Source of the DNA: Sulfurospirillum halorespirans DSM 13726 | GTDB taxonomy: Bacteria > Campylobacterota > Campylobacteria > Campylobacterales > Sulfurospirillaceae | DNA length: 64,000 nucleotides | Assembly: GCF_001723605.1 (NCBI RefSeq) | Contig: NZ_CP017111.1 | Span: 1,426,001-1,490,000, forward strand | Direction of reading: 5' to 3' | Shown: one piece after another, positions 10,520 through 18,093 of the stretch | How positions within the stretch are numbered: position 1 is the first letter of the stretch | Layout of the letters: every line of letters starts with the position of its first letter | Translations under genes and position numbers: made by a program | The notes under the pieces: generated by a model | What the model saw: only the letters and a program-made list of their open reading frames with translations | What the model was told of the DNA's origin: nothing | The model's database searches: none

Positions 10520-11488
10520 TTGTCACAAGGGAAAAAAGTTTCGATTATTGGTGCAGGAAATGTCGGTGCAACGGTCTGCTATTGGCTTGCGATGCGCAAA
10601 CATTGTCGTGAAATTGTGATGATAGACCGTTATGAGGGTCTTGCCCAAGGCAAGGCTCTCGACATCCTCCAAGCGACCAGCCCTGAGGGCAGTCATACGC
10701 AAATTTCAAGCTCTTCGGATTATCAATCGATTGCCAATAGTAACATTGTTGTTATCACAGCAGGAAGTCCTAGAAAACCTGGTATGAGCCGAGACGATCT
10801 TTTGATGATTAATGCGAACATCACTCAAGAGATCATTGAAAAAATCACACAGTATGCCCCCGATGCCATCATTATTATTGTCTCCAATCCACTGGATGCT
10901 ATGACCTATGTTGCACTCAAAGTTGGGCATTATTCACGCAATCGTGTCATTGGTATGGCAGGGATTTTAGACAGTTCCAGAATGGAAACCTTTATCTCTC
11001 AAAAACTTGGATTTGGCTATGGACAGGTGACAGCAAGTGTGATGGGTGGACATGGCGATGACATGGTTCCACTGCCTCGTTACTCTTCCGTTAATGGCGT
11101 AGCGCTTACCGATTTACTCACCGATGTGGAAATTGAAGAAATTATTGAAAAAACACGCCATGGTGGAGCTGAGATTGTGAGCTATATGGGAACATCTGGG
11201 TATTATGCGCCTGCAAATTCAACTGTCAAAATGATCGAAGCTATTTTGAGTGACTCTCGCTCTATTTTCCCGTGTGCTGTTTTGCTAGAAGGAGAGTACG
11301 GCTACCATGACACCGTGAACGGTGTGCCCGTTGTTTTGGGCGCTAATGGTGTGGAACAAATCGTTGAATTACCCCTCAATGAACATGAGAAAAAGCAATT
11401 TTCAAAGAGTGTCGAATCGGTCAATAAATTATTAGAAACATTGCATAAAAGTGAGTTTTTTACCGCCAAGAAGTCTCCTGTAACTTAA
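10520..11488 (+). CDS. mdh: Malate dehydrogenase (LDH-like type)
   Basis: A 322-residue NAD-dependent malate dehydrogenase. It starts at TTG 10520 with AAGGAG 6-12 bases upstream. The Rossmann motif GAGNVGATV is at residues 11-19. Substrate arginines Arg85 and Arg91 lie in the mobile loop SPRKPGMSRDDL, Asp151 is in GILDSSRMETF, and the catalytic His178 is in GGHGDDMVPL. Arg85 (rather than Gln) in the loop supports malate over lactate. A TTACATGTAA copy fills the gap to icd (10497-10506), ending just before the ribosome site. It likely belongs to the same transcript as icd. Confidence 0.95.
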   Translation: MSQGKKVSIIGAGNVGATVCYWLAMRKHCREIVMIDRYEGLAQGKALDILQATSPEGSHTQISSSSDYQSIANSNIVVITAGSPRKPGMSRDDLLMINANITQEIIEKITQYAPDAIIIIVSNPLDAMTYVALKVGHYSRNRVIGMAGILDSSRMETFISQKLGFGYGQVTASVMGGHGDDMVPLPRYSSVNGVALTDLLTDVEIEEIIEKTRHGGAEIVSYMGTSGYYAPANSTVKMIEAILSDSRSIFPCAVLLEGEYGYHDTVNGVPVVLGANGVEQIVELPLNEHEKKQFSKSVESVNKLLETLHKSEFFTAKKSPVT

Positions 11489-11507
11489 ATTAGAGACAAA
11501 AAAAAGA

Positions 11508-11550
11508 TATAGTTAAGATTTTTATTGATTATGATGTTAACTTAACTATA
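11508..11550. promoter_or_regulatory. Inverted repeat upstream of sucCD
   Basis: In the 109-bp gap between mdh and sucC there is a perfect 10-bp inverted repeat, TATAGTTAAG at 11508-11517 and CTTAACTATA at 11541-11550, separated by 23 bp. Half-site spacing of about three helical turns suits a dimeric regulator or a looped pair, and related TTAA-rich sequence continues to the sucC ribosome site. It could instead act as an RNA hairpin. No regulator can be named. Confidence 0.45.
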
Positions 11551-11597
11551 GAGTCTTGGCATTGAAAGTTTAATTTAAGTTAATGCAGGGAGGTTTT

Positions 11598-12767
11598 ATG
11601 AATATTCATGAGTATCAAGCCAAAGAGATCTTTAAGAGATACAATGTTCCCACACCCAGTGGCTATGTCGCCTTTAGCGTTGAAGAGGCTGTTGAAAACG
11701 CAAAGAAACTTGGTGGTTCTATCTGGGTTGTAAAAGCACAAATTCACGCAGGTGGACGCGGTCTTGGTGGTGGTGTAAAACTCGCCCGAAGCTTAGATGA
11801 AGTCAAAACACTTGCACATGAAATTCTTGGTATGACCTTAGTCACACACCAAACTGGACCTGCGGGCAAACTGGTTCAGAAAGTCTATATCGAAGAGGGT
11901 GCTGACATCGCTGATGAGCTTTACCTTGGTATTGTTCTAGACCGTGCTCGTGAAATGCCAGTGATCATGGCATCACGTGAAGGCGGTATGGAGATCGAAA
12001 AAGTTGCAGCTACGTCTCCTGAAAAGATTATTAAAGTTGCGGTTGATCCTTTTATTGGATTTCAAGCGTTTCATGGTCGTGAGTTAGCGTACGGTCTTGG
12101 TCTTGAAAAAGAAGAGATCAGCAGTTTTATTAAATTTGCAGCAGCACTCTATAAAGTCTACATGGAAAACGATGCTGAGATGATCGAAATCAACCCTTTG
12201 GTCAAAACCAAAAGCGGTGCTTTTATAGCCCTTGATGGTAAAATGGGCTTTGATGATAACGCCCTTTTCCGTCACCCAGAGATCGAAGCGATGCGCGATG
12301 AGAGTGAAGAAAACCCGATAGAGCGTGAAGCTTCAGGGTATGGTTTGAGCTACGTCAAACTCGATGGCAATGTTGGCTGTATGGTCAATGGCGCAGGTCT
12401 TGCGATGGGTACGATGGATACGATTAACTATGTCGGTGGAAATCCTGCAAACTTCTTAGACGTGGGCGGCGGAGCCAATGCTCAAACCGTTGCTAAAGGC
12501 TTTGAGATTATCCTCAAAGATCCAAACGTCAAATCAATCTTTGTCAATATTTTTGGTGGAATCGTACGATGTGATCGTATCGCCAATGGCATCTTAGAAG
12601 CGACAAAGCTTGTGGATGTGCATGTTCCTGTCATCGTTAGATTGGATGGAACGAACGCCAAAGAGGCCGCTGAAATTTTGAAAAATGCAAATATTAAAAA
12701 TATTATTACGGCAAGTGATCTTAACGATGGTGCGATTAAAGCCGTCGCTGCTGCTAAAGGAAACTAA
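11598..12767 (+). CDS. sucC: Succinyl-CoA synthetase beta subunit
   Basis: A 389-residue ADP-forming succinyl-CoA ligase beta chain. I chose ATG 11598 ([22 protein letters not shown]), the canonical start, with GGGAGG 5 bases upstream, over ATG 11583. The ATP-grasp region has the [14 protein letters not shown] block, [24 protein letters not shown] and VDVGGGAN/GGIVRCD near the C-terminus. With SucD it interconverts succinyl-CoA and succinate with ATP formation. It is separated by 2 bp from sucD and followed by the oor operon, which supplies succinyl-CoA. Confidence 0.97.
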   Translation: MNIHEYQAKEIFKRYNVPTPSGYVAFSVEEAVENAKKLGGSIWVVKAQIHAGGRGLGGGVKLARSLDEVKTLAHEILGMTLVTHQTGPAGKLVQKVYIEEGADIADELYLGIVLDRAREMPVIMASREGGMEIEKVAATSPEKIIKVAVDPFIGFQAFHGRELAYGLGLEKEEISSFIKFAAALYKVYMENDAEMIEINPLVKTKSGAFIALDGKMGFDDNALFRHPEIEAMRDESEENPIEREASGYGLSYVKLDGNVGCMVNGAGLAMGTMDTINYVGGNPANFLDVGGGANAQTVAKGFEIILKDPNVKSIFVNIFGGIVRCDRIANGILEATKLVDVHVPVIVRLDGTNAKEAAEILKNANIKNIITASDLNDGAIKAVAAAKGN

Positions 12768-12769
12768 TT

Positions 12770-13642
12770 ATGAGCATATTGATTGACAAAAATACAAAAG
12801 TAATCGTTCAAGGTTTTACGGGCAAAGAGGGTAGTTTTCATGCGGAACAATGTTTAGCATACGGTACGAAAATAGTCGGTGGTGTGACTCCAGGTAAAGG
12901 TGGCACAGAGCATTTAGGGCAACCCGTGTTTAATACCGTTCGTGAAGCCGTCGTAGCAACGGGTGCAACGGTGAGCATGGTATTTGTTCCACCTGCCTTT
13001 GTAGGCGATGCTGTGTTAGAAGCAGCCGATGCAGGCATTGAACTAGCAGTGATTATCACCGAAGGTTCTCCCGTACGTGACATGCAAAGAGCTAAAGCGT
13101 ACGCCGTTAAAAAAGGGATGAAAACCATTGGACCAAACTGCCCAGGTATTATCACTGCAGAAGAGTGTAAAATCGGCATCATGCCAGGCTCCATCTTTAA
13201 AAAAGGGAACATTGGACTGATCAGTAAATCAGGCACATTGACCTATGAAGGTGCAAACCAAGTGTGCAATGAAGGCTTTGGTATTACGACAGCCGTTGGT
13301 ATTGGTGGCGATCCTATCATTGGGCTTTCCTACATTCAACTCCTTTCCATGTTTGAAGCAGACCCTGAGACTGAAGCGATCGTCATGATCGGTGAAATCG
13401 GAGGCGACCTTGAAATTCAAGCTGCCAAATACATTAAAGAGCACATCAAAAAACCTGTTGTTGCCTTTATCGCAGGTCAAAGTGCGCCCAAAGGTAAACG
13501 TATGGGCCATGCCGGTGCGATTGTGAGTGGAAGTGCAGGAACAGCAGCGGAGAAGATGGAAGCGCTGAGCAATGCAGGCGTACACGTTGTCAAATCTCCT
13601 GCTGAAATTGGAAAAAAGATAGCGGAAGTTTTAAAAAAATAA
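12770..13642 (+). CDS. sucD: Succinyl-CoA synthetase alpha subunit
   Basis: A 290-residue CoA-binding alpha chain. The N-terminal motif [14 protein letters not shown] is the CoA-binding Rossmann part, GPNCPGII lies at 121-128, and the phosphorylated histidine is His247 in [13 protein letters not shown]. Length and motifs match bacterial SucD exactly. It starts 2 bp after sucC, so the subunits are made together. The oor genes begin 96 bp downstream after a hairpin-forming stretch. Confidence 0.97.
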   Translation: MSILIDKNTKVIVQGFTGKEGSFHAEQCLAYGTKIVGGVTPGKGGTEHLGQPVFNTVREAVVATGATVSMVFVPPAFVGDAVLEAADAGIELAVIITEGSPVRDMQRAKAYAVKKGMKTIGPNCPGIITAEECKIGIMPGSIFKKGNIGLISKSGTLTYEGANQVCNEGFGITTAVGIGGDPIIGLSYIQLLSMFEADPETEAIVMIGEIGGDLEIQAAKYIKEHIKKPVVAFIAGQSAPKGKRMGHAGAIVSGSAGTAAEKMEALSNAGVHVVKSPAEIGKKIAEVLKK

Positions 13643-13651
13643 TAATACTTA

Positions 13652-13690
13652 AGTGAGCTAGATGGTGCGCTATTGTACAATCTAGCCACT
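13652..13690 (+). terminator. Stem-loop between sucD and oorD
   Basis: The arms AGTGAGCTAGAT (13652-13663) and ATCTAGCCACT (13680-13690) pair with one A-C mismatch, leaving a 16-nt loop that itself contains most of a palindrome (ATTGTACAAT, 13672-13681). No long T-run follows directly. It may attenuate transcription or set different sucCD and oor mRNA levels; a plain terminator is less certain. Confidence 0.4.
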
Positions 13691-13738
13691 CTTAAAAGAT
13701 AATTGCAACGAAAAGATTTAGGATAAGGAGAGAGAAGA

Positions 13739-14056
13739 ATGGGTTTAATTACCGCTCCAAGTAATACACCAGTATGGGTTAATGTCTCTAGGTGTAAAGC
13801 TTGTGATATTTGTGTAAGTATGTGTCCAGCAGGTGTTTTAGCAATGGTTCAAGCACCCAATTCGACACTGGGTTCGATGATAGAGGTTGTTGTTCCAGAC
13901 GCCTGTATTGGATGTCGGGATTGTGAATTACATTGTCCTGATTTTGCTATTTACGTAGCGGATAAAAGCGAATTTAAGTTTGCAAAACTTTCTGAAACCT
14001 CAAAAGAGAGAGCCGAGAAAGTCAAACAAAATAAATTTAGAAAACTGAGCGAATAA
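13739..14056 (+). CDS. oorD: 2-oxoglutarate:ferredoxin oxidoreductase, delta (4Fe-4S) subunit
   Basis: A 105-residue two-cluster ferredoxin-type subunit. Cys19, 22, 25, 29 and Cys56, 59, 62, 66 form two CxxCxxC(x)3C(P) [4Fe-4S] motifs. A GGAGAGAG purine run precedes ATG 13739. In the four-subunit OorDABC complex it passes electrons from the TPP site toward ferredoxin or a membrane acceptor; in Campylobacterota this enzyme replaces the 2-oxoglutarate dehydrogenase complex. It is followed by oorA after 9 bp. Confidence 0.95.
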   Translation: MGLITAPSNTPVWVNVSRCKACDICVSMCPAGVLAMVQAPNSTLGSMIEVVVPDACIGCRDCELHCPDFAIYVADKSEFKFAKLSETSKERAEKVKQNKFRKLSE

Positions 14057-14065
14057 GGATCATTG

Positions 14066-15199
14066 ATGGCAAGAGAAGTAATATCAAGCGGCAATGCCTT
14101 AGTAGCAAAAGCGGCAGTAGAATGTGGATGTAAATTTTTTGGAGGCTATCCTATTACGCCTTCGAGTGAAATTGCAGAGGATTTAAGCAAACTTCTTCCA
14201 CGTGTGGGTGGAAAGTTTATTCAAATGGAAGATGAAATCGCAGGTATCTGTGTCGCCCTTGGCGCTTCTATGAGTGGAACAAAGTCGATGACAGCCTCAT
14301 CAGGTCCTGGTATTTCACTTAAAGCGGAGCAAATTGGTTACAGCTTCATCACCGAAGTTCCTTTGGTGATCGTTAACGTTATGCGTGGTGGTCCTTCAAC
14401 GGGTCTTCCAACACGTGTTTCTCAAGCAGACATTGGTCAAGCAAAGTACCCAACACACGGTGATTTTGCCTCTATTTCACTCTGCCCAGGCAGTCTTGAA
14501 GAAGCCTACACTGAGACGATTAGAGCATTTAATATCGCTGAAAAATACATGACTCCCGTTTTTGTTCTTTTAGATGAAACGCTAGGACACATGCACGGAA
14601 AAGCGATGCTTCCTGACCTTGCGGAGGTTGAGAAAAGCGTGGTCAAACGTGCTGAATTTACAGGCGATCCAAAAGACTACAAACCTTACGCAGCAGGCCC
14701 AACAGAACCAGCCGTACTCAATCCTTTCTTCAAAGGGTATCACTACCACGTCACAGGTTTGCACCATGGTGAAATGGGCTTTCCAACAGAAGATGGCGCG
14801 ATTTGTGAGTACAACATTGAGCGTTTGGTCAATAAAATCAATACCAAATCAGAAGATCTTGTCCATTACGAAGAGTTTATGCTGGATGATGCTGATGTCT
14901 GTATTATTGCCTATGGCAGTATCAGTCGTGGTGCTAAAGAAGCGGTCATGAAACTTCGAAATGATGGCATCAAAGCAGGTCTGTTTAGACCAATTACGCT
15001 CTGGCCAAGTCCTGTTGCTAAACTTCAAGAGATCGGTAAGAAATTTAAGAAGATCATGGTAACAGAGCTCAATATGGGACAATACTTAGAAGAGATTCAA
15101 CGCGTTATGAAACGAGATGATTTTGCGACACTGCACAAAGCAAACGGTCGTCCAATCGCTCCACTTGAAATGGTTGCTAAAGTTAAGGAGATGATCTAA
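14066..15199 (+). CDS. oorA: 2-oxoglutarate:ferredoxin oxidoreductase, alpha subunit
   Basis: A 377-residue alpha chain of the pyruvate/2-oxoglutarate:acceptor oxidoreductase family. ATG 14066 (MAREVISSGNALVAKAAVECGCKFFGGYPITPSSEIAE) has AAGGAT 5 bases upstream; the in-frame TTG one codon earlier is less likely. The GGYPITPSSE segment and the MEDEIAGICVALGASMSGTKSMTASSGPG block are diagnostic for the TPP-pyrimidine domain of KorA/OorA. The stop overlaps the oorB start (TAATG). Together with OorB, C and D it makes succinyl-CoA from 2-oxoglutarate. Confidence 0.96.
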   Translation: MAREVISSGNALVAKAAVECGCKFFGGYPITPSSEIAEDLSKLLPRVGGKFIQMEDEIAGICVALGASMSGTKSMTASSGPGISLKAEQIGYSFITEVPLVIVNVMRGGPSTGLPTRVSQADIGQAKYPTHGDFASISLCPGSLEEAYTETIRAFNIAEKYMTPVFVLLDETLGHMHGKAMLPDLAEVEKSVVKRAEFTGDPKDYKPYAAGPTEPAVLNPFFKGYHYHVTGLHHGEMGFPTEDGAICEYNIERLVNKINTKSEDLVHYEEFMLDDADVCIIAYGSISRGAKEAVMKLRNDGIKAGLFRPITLWPSPVAKLQEIGKKFKKIMVTELNMGQYLEEIQRVMKRDDFATLHKANGRPIAPLEMVAKVKEMI

Positions 15200-16032
15200 T
15201 GGCATTTAATTACGATAAATATCTACGTGTAGATAAAATGCCAACCTTATGGTGTTGGGGTTGTGGTGATGGTGTTATTTTAAAATCCGTTATTCGTGCT
15301 ATCGATAAAATGGGTTGGGATATGAACGATGTCTGCATCGTTTCAGGTATTGGGTGTAGCGGGCGTTTTAGCTCTTACATCGACTGTAACACAGTTCATA
15401 CAACGCATGGTCGTGCCATTGCGTATGCAACAGGCATCAAGCTTGCAAACCCTGAAAAACATGTCATTGTTGTCACAGGTGATGGCGATGGTCTGGCAAT
15501 TGGTGGTAATCACACGATTCATGGTTGTCGACGAAATATCGATCTAAATCATATTTTGATCAACAACTTCATCTATGGTTTGACCAACTCTCAAACCAGT
15601 CCAACAACACCGCAAGGGTTTTGGACAGCAACAGCAAACTACGGTAACGTCGATCCAACCTTTGATGCAGCCAAATTGGCTGACGCGGCAGGCGCAACCT
15701 TTGTTGCGCGTGAGTCTGTACTTGATCCACAAAAATTGGAGAAGATATTTGTTGCAGGCTTTACGCATAAAGGGTACTCTTTCTTTGATGTGTTCTCAAA
15801 CTGTCATATCAACCTTGGACGTAAAAATAAAATGGGCGAAGCGGTACAGAATCTTGAGTGGATTGAAAACCGTATTGTAGGTAAAAATAAGTTTGAACTT
15901 TTAAGTGCTGAAGAGCGTGTGGATAAATTCCCAACAGGCATCCTCAAACAAGAAGAGGGCAAACTCGAATACTGTGAAGCGTATGACAAAGTCATTTACG
16001 CCGCACAAAATAAAACAACCGTTGTGCTATAA
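15199..16032 (+). CDS. oorB: 2-oxoglutarate:ferredoxin oxidoreductase, beta (TPP-binding) subunit
   Basis: A 277-residue beta chain carrying the thiamine diphosphate/Mg site: LWCWGCGDG at residues 18-25, GIGCSGRFSSY at 51-60, and the TPP motif GDGDGLAIGGNH at 94-105 followed by NNFIYGLTNSQTSPTTP. Conserved cysteines may bind a further cluster. Length is usual for KorB/OorB. It is translationally coupled to oorA by a one-base overlap and followed by oorC after 10 bp with an AAGGAG site. Confidence 0.96.
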   Translation: MAFNYDKYLRVDKMPTLWCWGCGDGVILKSVIRAIDKMGWDMNDVCIVSGIGCSGRFSSYIDCNTVHTTHGRAIAYATGIKLANPEKHVIVVTGDGDGLAIGGNHTIHGCRRNIDLNHILINNFIYGLTNSQTSPTTPQGFWTATANYGNVDPTFDAAKLADAAGATFVARESVLDPQKLEKIFVAGFTHKGYSFFDVFSNCHINLGRKNKMGEAVQNLEWIENRIVGKNKFELLSAEERVDKFPTGILKQEEGKLEYCEAYDKVIYAAQNKTTVVL

Positions 16033-16042
16033 GGAGCCCCTG

Positions 16043-16600
16043 ATGAGAAGACAATTACGTTTCGTAGGTGTGGGTGGTCAGGGTGTTATCTTGGCGGGTG
16101 AAATTTTAGCGGTTGCGAAGATTAAAGAGGGTGGGTACGGCGTTAAAGCATCTACTTATACCTCTCAAGTACGTGGTGGACCAACAAAAGTTGATATTTT
16201 ACTCGATGAGAGCGAAATCCTTTTTCCTTATGCTAATGAGGGTGAAATCGAGTTTATGATCGCTACAGCACAAGTGAGTTTCAATCACTTCAAAAATGGT
16301 GTCAAACCAGGTGGAATCATCGTTGTTGAGCCAAACTTGGTAACCGTCAACGAAGAAGATCGCAAAAAATGGAAAATCATTGAAATTCCTATTATCACGA
16401 TTGCCAAAGAAGAGGTTGGCAATGTTATCACCCAATCTGTTGTCGCACTTGCCATTACGGTCGAGATGACACAAGTACTAGCGCACGACTTGGTACGCGA
16501 AGTTATGCTCTCTAAAGTTCCTGAAAAAGTTCATGTCGCCAATAATAAAGCGTATGAACTGGGTGTCAAATACGCCAAAGAAGCACTCGCTACACTTTAA
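16043..16600 (+). CDS. oorC: 2-oxoglutarate:ferredoxin oxidoreductase, gamma subunit
   Basis: A 185-residue gamma chain starting at ATG 16043 (MRRQLRFVGVGGQGVILAGEILA) with AAGGAG 7 bases upstream; in-frame codons upstream fall within oorB and are rejected. GVGGQGVILAGEIL and YTSQVRGGPTKVDI are family signatures of the POR/KOR gamma domain. It closes the oorDABC operon, and a stem-loop terminator follows seven bases after the stop. Confidence 0.95.
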   Translation: MRRQLRFVGVGGQGVILAGEILAVAKIKEGGYGVKASTYTSQVRGGPTKVDILLDESEILFPYANEGEIEFMIATAQVSFNHFKNGVKPGGIIVVEPNLVTVNEEDRKKWKIIEIPIITIAKEEVGNVITQSVVALAITVEMTQVLAHDLVREVMLSKVPEKVHVANNKAYELGVKYAKEALATL

Positions 16601-16606
16601 AACTTC

Positions 16607-16636
16607 AAGCTCTTCGGAATCAAATCCGAAGGGCTT
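16607..16636 (+). terminator. Stem-loop terminator after oorC
   Basis: AAGCTCTTCGGA pairs with TCCGAAGGGCTT (12 bp, one G-T pair) around a 6-nt loop. The following sequence is only moderately T-rich. It lies between convergent oorC and the small membrane-protein gene, so it may serve both strands. A one-mismatch relative of the dispersed palindrome (TTAAATGTAA) is just downstream at 16643-16652. Confidence 0.6.
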
Positions 16637-16659
16637 ACTGCTTTAAATGTAAAACTATT

Positions 16660-16959
16660 TTAGAAAAATAACCACACGAGTAAAACTACTCCAAAACCAA
16701 GATTGAACCAGCTTACGCCATTTTCAAAGAGATAGATAAGCAGTTCGTAGTTGTAGCTCTCAAGCGTTGTTGGGTGCATCGCCAAGCCGTTTTGGGCAAA
16801 ATTGACAATGTCATTGGAGTAGAAATAAGCGATAATCTCAGGAGCGATAAAAAAGAGTATGACGCCTACAATGCCCCAGAGTGTTTTTTTGGGTTTCATA
16901 TCCATGAGGGCTTTTTTTGTGGCTGGGTGGCGTGCGATTTTTTGGAGTTTTTCTTTCAA
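16660..16959 (-). CDS. Small two-helix membrane protein, function unknown
   Basis: A 99-residue protein if TTG 16959 is the start; AAGG lies 5-8 bases upstream on that strand. A longer reading to 17028 would run through the tRNA-Gly gene and is rejected. The N-terminal 30 residues are basic and soluble, then two hydrophobic segments follow (TLWGIVGVILFFIAPEIIAYFY and a C-terminal WFNLGFGVVLLVWLFF). The short conserved-looking region between them (NGLAMHPTTLESYNYELLIYLFENG) may face the periplasm. I do not recognise the family. It sits between oorC and tRNA-Gly and may be co-transcribed with the tRNA. Confidence 0.6.
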   Translation of the reverse strand: MKEKLQKIARHPATKKALMDMKPKKTLWGIVGVILFFIAPEIIAYFYSNDIVNFAQNGLAMHPTTLESYNYELLIYLFENGVSWFNLGFGVVLLVWLFF

Positions 16960-16975
16960 AGGAAACCTTGTGATG

Positions 16976-17050
16976 TGGAGCGGGTGACGAGAATCGGACT
17001 CGCTACTTTCAGCTTGGGAAGCTAACACTCTACCAATGAGTTACACCCGC
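16976..17050 (-). tRNA. tRNA-Gly (anticodon CCC)
   Basis: Read on the minus strand, the acceptor stem GCGGGTG (17050-17044) pairs with CACCCGC, followed by T and an encoded CCA (16979-16976). The D arm is ACTC/GAGT with GG in the loop, the anticodon stem is TTAGC/GCTGA with loop TTCCCAA, so the anticodon is CCC for glycine (codon GGG). The T arm is GCGAG/CTCGT with loop TCCGATT. All four arms close. Length 75 nt with CCA. Confidence 0.92.
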
Positions 17051-17064
17051 ATTTTCAAGCAGGC

Positions 17065-17070
17065 ATTATA
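17065..17070 (-). promoter_or_regulatory. -10 element of tRNA-Gly
   Basis: TATAAT on the minus strand, 15 bp before the mature 5' end of tRNA-Gly. It lies back to back with the mbfA -10 element 24 bp away on the other strand, making a compact divergent promoter region. Confidence 0.6.
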
Positions 17071-17093
17071 GCATAGGAAACGCTTAAGAGGAG

Positions 17094-17099
17094 TATAAT
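17094..17099 (+). promoter_or_regulatory. -10 element of the mbfA-type gene
   Basis: An exact TATAAT 27 bp before the ATG at 17126, with the ribosome site AAAGGAG in between. No operator is obvious in the short divergent region, although iron-responsive control would be expected for this gene family. Confidence 0.55.
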
Positions 17100-17125
17100 T
17101 CAGTCAAAAATCCAAAGGAGTTGTG

Positions 17126-17998
17126 ATGGCGCATACCTTACATATAAACAAAGCATTGAAGCAACAGCAAAATGAGATGGACGATTTTACGATCTATTCG
17201 ATGCTTTCTCTTTCCGATAAAAATAAAGCCAATCAAACCATTTTTCGCAAAATCGCCAAAGAAGAGCAAGGGCACTACACGTATTTGAAAACCTACACGC
17301 ATCAAGAGCTTCAACCTCGCCGTTATGTCGTTTTGTTCTATCTTTTCCTTTCAAAAATTGTGGGCATCTCATTTACGCTCAAGTTTTTAGAGGGACGCGA
17401 GGAGGGTGCGAAGGCATTTTACAAAGAGCTTATACTCACCGATCCCAAAGCACAAGAGATTTATGAGCAAGAGATTCACCATGAAATTGAACTGATCGAT
17501 ATGTTGCATGACAAAAAGTTATTCTATGCCGGTGCGATTGTTTTGGGGATGAACGATGCGTTGGTAGAGCTTACTGGAACACTCAGTGGTATCGCATTAG
17601 CGTTTGATAAAAGCGTGGTGGTAGGTGTTACGGGGCTTATTATGGGCATCGCCGCTTCACTTTCAATGGCAGGATCTGCTTATTTGGAGTCCAAGGAAAA
17701 TGTCGGTGATGATGTCAACCCTTTGACCTATTCGCTGTACACAGGCGTTTCGTATATTTTAACAACCGCGATTTTAGTGGCACCTTTTTTCATCTTTGAG
17801 AAAATCTCTATTGCTATCGTTTGGATGTTTGGTTCCGCACTTGTGGCAATTTTTCTCTATAATTTTTACATCTGCGTCGCCAAAGATTTGTCGTTTTGGA
17901 AACGGGTGCGTGAGATGTCTTACATCACCTTTGGGGTTGCACTTATCTCGTTTGGCATCGGTTATGTGGTCAAACATTACTTTGGGATTGAGATCTAA
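17126..17998 (+). CDS. mbfA: Ferritin-like/VIT1-CCC1 fusion iron (manganese) exporter, MbfA type
   Basis: A 290-residue two-domain protein. Residues 1-130 are a rubrerythrin/ferritin-like helical domain with likely di-iron ligands in NEMDDF, AKEEQGHY and EQEIHHEIEL. Residues 135-290 are a VIT1/CCC1-type membrane domain (GAIVLGMNDALVELTGTLSGIALAF, GLIMGIAASLSMAGSAYLESK) with about five membrane spans. The MbfA family exports iron from the cytoplasm and protects against iron and peroxide stress; metal choice here is inferred. ATG 17126 is preferred over GTG 17123 because AAAGGAG ends 5 bases before it. The gene stands alone between tRNA-Gly and fumC. Confidence 0.85.
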   Translation: MAHTLHINKALKQQQNEMDDFTIYSMLSLSDKNKANQTIFRKIAKEEQGHYTYLKTYTHQELQPRRYVVLFYLFLSKIVGISFTLKFLEGREEGAKAFYKELILTDPKAQEIYEQEIHHEIELIDMLHDKKLFYAGAIVLGMNDALVELTGTLSGIALAFDKSVVVGVTGLIMGIAASLSMAGSAYLESKENVGDDVNPLTYSLYTGVSYILTTAILVAPFFIFEKISIAIVWMFGSALVAIFLYNFYICVAKDLSFWKRVREMSYITFGVALISFGIGYVVKHYFGIEI

Positions 17999-18061
17999 AA
18001 AAGCTAGATTAGGTTTTACATGTAATTTTAAAAGTGCTATTTTTTTCAATTATCTCTGCTC

Positions 18062-18067
18062 TATAAT
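18062..18067 (+). promoter_or_regulatory. -10 element of fumC
   Basis: TATAAT 26 bp before the fumC ATG. A TTACATGTAA copy lies 37 bp upstream of it (18016-18025), in a position where it could overlap regulator binding or end the preceding transcript. Confidence 0.55.
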
Positions 18068-18093
18068 GATTAAAATGAAATCAAGGAGTCATT

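Noticed and set aside
12838-13236. Minus-strand frame opposite sucD
   Set aside because: Antisense to a conserved enzyme gene; the translation is Pro/Ala/Thr-rich without domains.
16960-17028. N-terminal extension of the small membrane protein gene
   Set aside because: The extension is the reverse-strand reading of the tRNA-Gly gene; a TTG with a ribosome site at 16959 is a better start.
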